DNA from: Oscillospiraceae bacterium
GTDB taxonomy: Bacteria > Bacillota > Clostridia > Oscillospirales > Ruminococcaceae
Direction: 5' to 3'
Assembly (NCBI GenBank): GCA_017536405.1
Contig: JAFXHL010000068.1
Span: 1-47,083 of the forward strand
Length of the DNA stretch: 47,083 nt
In this document: piece by piece, positions 42,040 to 47,083 of the stretch
How the letters are laid out: the number at the start of each line of letters is the position of its first letter
Numbering within the stretch: the first letter of the stretch is position 1
Notes under the pieces: model-generated
Told to the model about the DNA's origin: nothing
Database searches by the model: none
The model's input: the letters and a program-made list of their open reading frames with translations, nothing else
Position numbers and translations under genes: made by a program

Positions 42040-42834
42040 ATGTATAACGCAAAAGAAAAGCGACTCGAACTTGATGGGATAAGTATGAATTACATTTCGT
42101 TTGGTAAAGGCGAAAAAAATCTGATTATGATACAAGGACTTAACACGAACGGAATAAGTGGTTCTGCAAATATGCTCGGATTTATGTACAGAATTTTTGC
42201 GAAAGACTATAAAGTTCATATATTTGATCGCAGAGATAACATAGATAAAGATATTACAGTAAGAGAATTTGCCTCTGACATAGCGTTTGCAATGGATAAA
42301 CTTGAAATCAGAAGTGCTGATGTATTAGGGGTGTCACAAGGTGGAATGATCGCTCAGTATCTTGCAATAGACAGACCTGATTTAGTTAATAAACTTGTTC
42401 TTGCAGTGACGCTTTCTAAGAAAAACGAAACAATCGAAACGGTAATTTCTGATTGGATTAGAATGACTGAACAAAACGATATAAAGAATCTTGTTAAGGA
42501 TATGGCTGAAAAAATGTATACAGACTCTTATGTAAGAAAGTACAAGTATTTTATGCCTTTATTAACAATCTTGCAGAAACCAAAGGATGTGCCAAGATTT
42601 ATTACATTAGCAAAAGCAAACCTTACCTGTAATGCTTATGATGAATTAGATAAAATTCAGTGTCCGGTATTTGTAATAGGTGGCAGAAAAGATAAGGTTG
42701 TCGGAGAAAAATCATCGGATGAAATTTCCGAAAAACTCGGATGTAAAAAGCATATATACGAAAATTTAGGACACTCGGCTTATGAAGAAGCAAAAGACTT
42801 TAATCAGATAGTTTATGACTTCTTAAAATCATAA
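42040..42834 (+). CDS. Alpha/beta hydrolase
   Basis: 264 residues from ATG 42040 with AAAGGTG (a longer frame overlaps the previous gene). A nucleophile elbow GVSQGGM, a lipase-like active-site Asp in GGRKDKVV and a His in NLGHSAYEEA complete the triad. The oxyanion HG motif is replaced by QGLNTNG. It resembles small esterase/peroxidase-like hydrolases; the substrate is unknown. It lies 11 nt after rlmD and may be co-transcribed. Codons look more A/T-rich than in neighbours. Confidence 0.85.
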   Translation: MYNAKEKRLELDGISMNYISFGKGEKNLIMIQGLNTNGISGSANMLGFMYRIFAKDYKVHIFDRRDNIDKDITVREFASDIAFAMDKLEIRSADVLGVSQGGMIAQYLAIDRPDLVNKLVLAVTLSKKNETIETVISDWIRMTEQNDIKNLVKDMAEKMYTDSYVRKYKYFMPLLTILQKPKDVPRFITLAKANLTCNAYDELDKIQCPVFVIGGRKDKVVGEKSSDEISEKLGCKKHIYENLGHSAYEEAKDFNQIVYDFLKS

Positions 42835-42965
42835 CTAACGAAAAACATCGTAAATACGCATATCCACGAATCGTAGAATCCGCTTTTATTCACCATTTTC
42901 TACTCTCCGTGGGTGTGATTTATGTAAAATCCATGCGATAATCAAATCAGAAAGGAGGCACAAAG

Positions 42966-43589
42966 ATGGATCAGATTTTAATCGGAAAGTTCATCTCATC
43001 TGAGAGAAAAAGAAAAGGATATACTCAGAAACAGTTGGCTGAAAAACTTGGTATCAGTGATAAGACTGTTTCAAAATGGGAAACGGGAAATGGCTTCCCC
43101 GAAGTTTCTTTGCTTCTTCCTCTTTGCAGTGAACTTGACATTACTGTAAATGAACTTCTTTGTGGAGAAAGAGTTTCTGAAGAAGATTATATCAAGAAAG
43201 CGGAGGAAAATATGGTGAATATGATTAAGGAAAAAGAAGAAAACAGAAAAAAGATGATACCCACTGTCATAACAGGAGTTATCTCAACGGTTGCTTTTAT
43301 TACATTGTTTCTTGTGGTATGTGTATACACAGATGTTATATCGACACCTGTAAAGGTATTGCTGATACTCATAGCCTGTGCGATATTCGGTTTAGGTATA
43401 TTTGTTGCGGCAGAAGGCGAAAGAACAATAGGCTATTATAAATGCAAAAAATGCGGAAAGCATTTTGTTCCGACGGTTTCTGAATACACATTCGGACCTC
43501 ATATGATTACAACAAGATATCTTAAATGTCATCATTGCGGTAAGGCCTCGTGGTGTAAAAAGGTTTTATCAAAAGATAACGAAGAATAA
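42966..43589 (+). CDS. XRE regulator with membrane helices and zinc ribbon
   Basis: 207 residues, ATG with AGAAAGGAGG. An N-terminal XRE helix-turn-helix (IGKFISSERKRKGYTQKQLAEKLGISDKTVSKWETG), a coiled linker, two membrane helices (about 97-120 and 127-148), then a zinc ribbon with two pairs: CKKCGK and CHHCGK. A membrane-tethered DNA-binding protein with a metal- or partner-binding tail. The 131 nt before it show no clear promoter. Confidence 0.85.
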   Translation: MDQILIGKFISSERKRKGYTQKQLAEKLGISDKTVSKWETGNGFPEVSLLLPLCSELDITVNELLCGERVSEEDYIKKAEENMVNMIKEKEENRKKMIPTVITGVISTVAFITLFLVVCVYTDVISTPVKVLLILIACAIFGLGIFVAAEGERTIGYYKCKKCGKHFVPTVSEYTFGPHMITTRYLKCHHCGKASWCKKVLSKDNEE

Positions 43590-43615
43590 ATTTTGAAACA
43601 AGAAGGGATAAACTG

Positions 43616-43834
43616 ATGAAAAAAGCGATTATTATAATTGTTGCAGTTATTGTTATGGCGATACTTTTAGTTCCTGTTCCGCTACATTTAAAAGATGGAG
43701 GAACGGTTGTATATCAGGCTATTCTATACAGCGTTTCTGATGTTCACAGTTTAAATCCCGACAAGCCCGACGGATACGATGACGGAACGATTATAAAAAT
43801 CCTTGGGTTTGAAATCTATAATAATGTAGAATAA
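43616..43834 (+). CDS. Small single-pass membrane protein
   Basis: 72 residues, ATG with AAGGGA. One N-terminal hydrophobic helix (3-23) then a short outside domain (KDGGTVVYQAILYSV...GTIIKILGFEIYNNVE), a small family I have seen in Firmicutes without known role. It follows the XRE gene by 26 nt and shares its terminator, so it may be the target or partner of that regulator. Confidence 0.75.
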   Translation: MKKAIIIIVAVIVMAILLVPVPLHLKDGGTVVYQAILYSVSDVHSLNPDKPDGYDDGTIIKILGFEIYNNVE

Positions 43835-43838
43835 ATAA

Positions 43839-43868
43839 AAAAGGTCAGTAGTTTTCTACTGACCTTTT
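43839..43868. terminator. Bidirectional terminator
   Basis: A 13-bp perfect stem (AAAAGGTCAGTAG/CTACTGACCTTTT) with a TTTT loop. It serves the XRE gene pair and the convergent hypothetical gene. Confidence 0.9.
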
Positions 43869-43872
43869 ATTT

Positions 43873-44271
43873 TTACCAGCCCTCTTTACTGCGGTTTAGT
43901 TCCTGAAAAACTTCATCGATTTCTTTCTGAGTGCGACCGCTATGACGAAGATAATCTGTAAGAGTCTGTTTATAATCTGACATATCAATTATTGTCACAT
44001 TGGGATACTGTGAGAAATCGGGCATAGAGATTTCATCGTCGGAAACATATTTTCTTCCGACTTTACGGACTTTTTCACAATAAAAGCAGTCTTCGGTATA
44101 TCTTGATGCTTCTTCACTGTTTTTAGGAAAGGGTTCGCTGTCAAGAGTTATCATCTCTTCTTTGGTTTCGAGATTTTTTATTCTTATACCCTGTTCTTCC
44201 TTGCCTTCTATCTCGACAATTACATCTTTGAATTCGAGTTTATAGCCGTTTACGGTAAAAACTTTTCTCAT
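43873..44271 (-). CDS. Hypothetical protein with CxxC
   Basis: 132 residues, ATG with GAGG. Soluble and charged: an N-terminal beta-rich part (VFTVNGYKLEFKDVIVEIEG), one CFYC pair (about 62-65) and a helical end (DYLRHSGRTQKEIDEVFQELNRS). I do not recognise a family. It has no clear promoter of its own; it lies downstream of the atp terminator, so it may depend on read-through. Confidence 0.65.
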   Translation of the reverse strand: MRKVFTVNGYKLEFKDVIVEIEGKEEQGIRIKNLETKEEMITLDSEPFPKNSEEASRYTEDCFYCEKVRKVGRKYVSDDEISMPDFSQYPNVTIIDMSDYKQTLTDYLRHSGRTQKEIDEVFQELNRSKEGW

Positions 44272-44300
44272 AATATGTAAATTCCTCTTTTCACAAAAAA

Positions 44301-44328
44301 ACTATGCAAACTTTATTGTTTACATAGT
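44301..44328 (-). terminator. Terminator of the atp operon
   Basis: An 11-bp stem (one G-U) with a 6-nt loop, ACTATG-AAAC against GTTT-CATAGT, then seven T on the minus strand, 11 nt after atpC. Confidence 0.9.
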
Positions 44329-44338
44329 TTTTTGTTAT

Positions 44339-44746
44339 TTATCCATTCTTGCTGACGCTGAGTCTGTTGAGTGCGCGTTTGAGTTTGAGCTGTGCTCTGT
44401 CAAATTCTACGCCACTTTTATGAATTTTTATCTTCTCTCTTGCATCTTCTTCAGAACGTTTAGCATGTTCGACATCTATTTCGTCTGCCCATTCAACCGC
44501 TGTCGCAAGAATAACAACGCCTTCTTTTGAAACCTTCAATGTTCCGCTTGAAACCGCTGCTACACGGAAATTCCCGTCTTTCATCTTAACCTTTAAAGGA
44601 CCTGCAGGAAGAACGGCTACATAGTCGATATGCTTTGCAAGAATTCCGACATCGCCGACTGTTGTTCTGACTATGACATTTTCTGTTTCGTCATCAAAAA
44701 ACAGTTTCTGAGGAGTAATTACTTTCAGCCTGAAAGTTGCTGACAT
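44339..44746 (-). CDS. atpC: ATP synthase F1 epsilon subunit
   Basis: 135 residues: an N-terminal beta sandwich (FRLKVITPQKLFFDDETENVIVRTTVGDVGIL) and a C-terminal two-helix part (AKRSEEDAREKIKI...RAQLKLKRALNRL), which can act as a brake on the rotor. ATG with AAGGAGG, 12 nt after atpD. Last gene of the atp operon. Confidence 0.94.
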   Translation of the reverse strand: MSATFRLKVITPQKLFFDDETENVIVRTTVGDVGILAKHIDYVAVLPAGPLKVKMKDGNFRVAAVSSGTLKVSKEGVVILATAVEWADEIDVEHAKRSEEDAREKIKIHKSGVEFDRAQLKLKRALNRLSVSKNG

Positions 44747-44758
44747 AGTTATTCCTCC

Positions 44759-46162
<1,404 letters not shown>

Positions 46163-46181
46163 TCAACTCCTTAAATCTGAG

Positions 46182-47054
46182 TTAGTTCTGAACCTGAGCA
46201 CCGCCGACTATTTCAGTTATTTCCTGAGTGATAGATGCCTGACGCGCTCTGTTATAAACAAGTTGTAATTCTCCTATAATTTCACCTGCGTTATCCGAAG
46301 CAGATTCCATCGCTGTTCGTCTTGCCGCCTGTTCTGCTGCAAAACTGTCAACAACGGCACCGAAAAGTATTCCCGAAATGTATCTCGGAACAATACTATC
46401 GAAAACTGCTTCTGCCGAAGGCTCATATTCGGTAAGGCTTGTTGCCTTTCCGTCATGTCTGTTCTTATCAACTTCAAGCGGAAGAAGAACATAAGATTTG
46501 AGTTCCTGTGTGAGTGTATTGAGGAAAGAAGTATAGAAAAGTTCTATACTGTCGCAGAGGCCGTTTGAATAATGACCCATTATTGTATCTACAATATCGG
46601 ATGCATCATAGATATCCATTCCCTCGGCGATTTCTGAATATTTCGCTCTGACTGTGAATTCGCGCTTTTCAAAATATTCAACCGATTTTTTGCCTATTGC
46701 GACTATTTCAACAGTTTTTCCTGTTTCTGAAATTTCTTTCGCCCTGCGGTAAGCGAGTTTTAAGATATTTGAGTTAAAACCGCCCGCAAGCCCTCTGTCA
46801 CCCGCGATAACAATCATAAGAACTGTTCTTATTTCACGCTTTTTTGTGTATACAGATGAAAATTCGGGAGCACTTTTACTGATTTCACACATCGTTTCAT
46901 AGAGAGTATCAAAGAAAAGTCTTGCATTATCTGCTCTTTCCTTGGCTTTTCTGAGTTTCGACGATGCTACAAGCTGCATAGCCTTTGTTATCTGCATTGT
47001 TGATTCAATGCTCTTGATACGCCGCTTGATGTCTTTCATATTAGACGCTGCCAT
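46182..47054 (-). CDS. atpG: ATP synthase F1 gamma subunit
   Basis: 290 residues, the central rotor shaft. The N-terminal helix (MKDIKRRIKSIESTMQITKAMQLVASSKLRKA) and the C-terminal helix (NAGEIIGELQLVYNRARQASITQEITEIVGGA) are typical. ATG with GAGGTG; complete in the window. atpA should lie just beyond the right edge. Confidence 0.96.
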   Translation of the reverse strand: MAASNMKDIKRRIKSIESTMQITKAMQLVASSKLRKAKERADNARLFFDTLYETMCEISKSAPEFSSVYTKKREIRTVLMIVIAGDRGLAGGFNSNILKLAYRRAKEISETGKTVEIVAIGKKSVEYFEKREFTVRAKYSEIAEGMDIYDASDIVDTIMGHYSNGLCDSIELFYTSFLNTLTQELKSYVLLPLEVDKNRHDGKATSLTEYEPSAEAVFDSIVPRYISGILFGAVVDSFAAEQAARRTAMESASDNAGEIIGELQLVYNRARQASITQEITEIVGGAQVQN

Positions 47055-47083
47055 TTATATTTTCACCTCAATTTCAAAGTTAA

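Overview
The window looks like a chromosomal segment from a low-GC, Gram-positive Clostridia member, most likely a Ruminococcus-like species (inference). The pointers are a ClpE-type AAA+ unfoldase with an N-terminal zinc finger, a type III glutamine synthetase, an ECF transporter core, a GH44-related surface protein, a tmRNA with tag ANNNYELQAA, purine-rich Shine-Dalgarno sites, and several TTG start codons. Promoters are close to the sigma-A consensus and most genes end at clear intrinsic terminators.

Layout. (1) 1-642: an rRNA-type promoter firing leftward out of the window, and a leftward tRNA-Gly/Arg/His cluster with its own perfect promoter and a hairpin after each tRNA. (2) 667-13484: one leftward gene train, ruvC-ruvA-ruvB-glmM-methyltransferase-LURP-like-ecfA1-ecfA2-ecfT-truA-DUF5711-cvpA-clpE, from a single promoter. 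(3) 13503-17936: a rightward operon, LTA-synthase-like protein-ispD-ispF-O-acetyltransferase-YopX-like protein. (4) 17959-26355: four leftward, separately controlled genes: a membrane diguanylate cyclase, a membrane-anchored GH44-like protein with altered active-site residues, GSIII (glnN) behind a leader terminator, and a GGDEF-EAL protein. (5) 26455-31524: a rightward three-gene operon, dynamin-like GTPase, M48-like pseudopeptidase, second dynamin-like GTPase. (6) 31538-38677: leftward NifX-like protein, mgtE plus a small membrane protein behind a 236-nt structured leader with an unlisted 29-codon ORF, a heterodimeric ABC exporter, YbaK and acylphosphatase. (7) 38744-40609: leftward tmRNA, smpB and a CAP-domain lipoprotein with a threonine-rich stalk. 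(8) 40615-43868: rightward RlmD-type methyltransferase, alpha/beta hydrolase, XRE-membrane-zinc-ribbon regulator and a small membrane protein. (9) 43873-47054: a leftward hypothetical gene and atpG-atpD-atpC of the F1 ATP synthase.

The best candidate for an undescribed system is the dynamin/M48-pseudopeptidase/dynamin operon. Two non-identical dynamin-like GTPases, one with a long hydrophobic membrane-insertion segment and one without, flank a protein that keeps the M48 fold signature but has lost the zinc ligands (HExxH is replaced by SGISK, and the ExxxD Glu by Asp). It has a perfect promoter and a strong terminator, so it is a self-contained unit. Further items are the mgtE leader ORF with its buried start codon, the glnN leader terminator, and the GH44-like protein with a substituted acid/base position.

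All calls come from reading the sequence. No database search, alignment or folding program was run.
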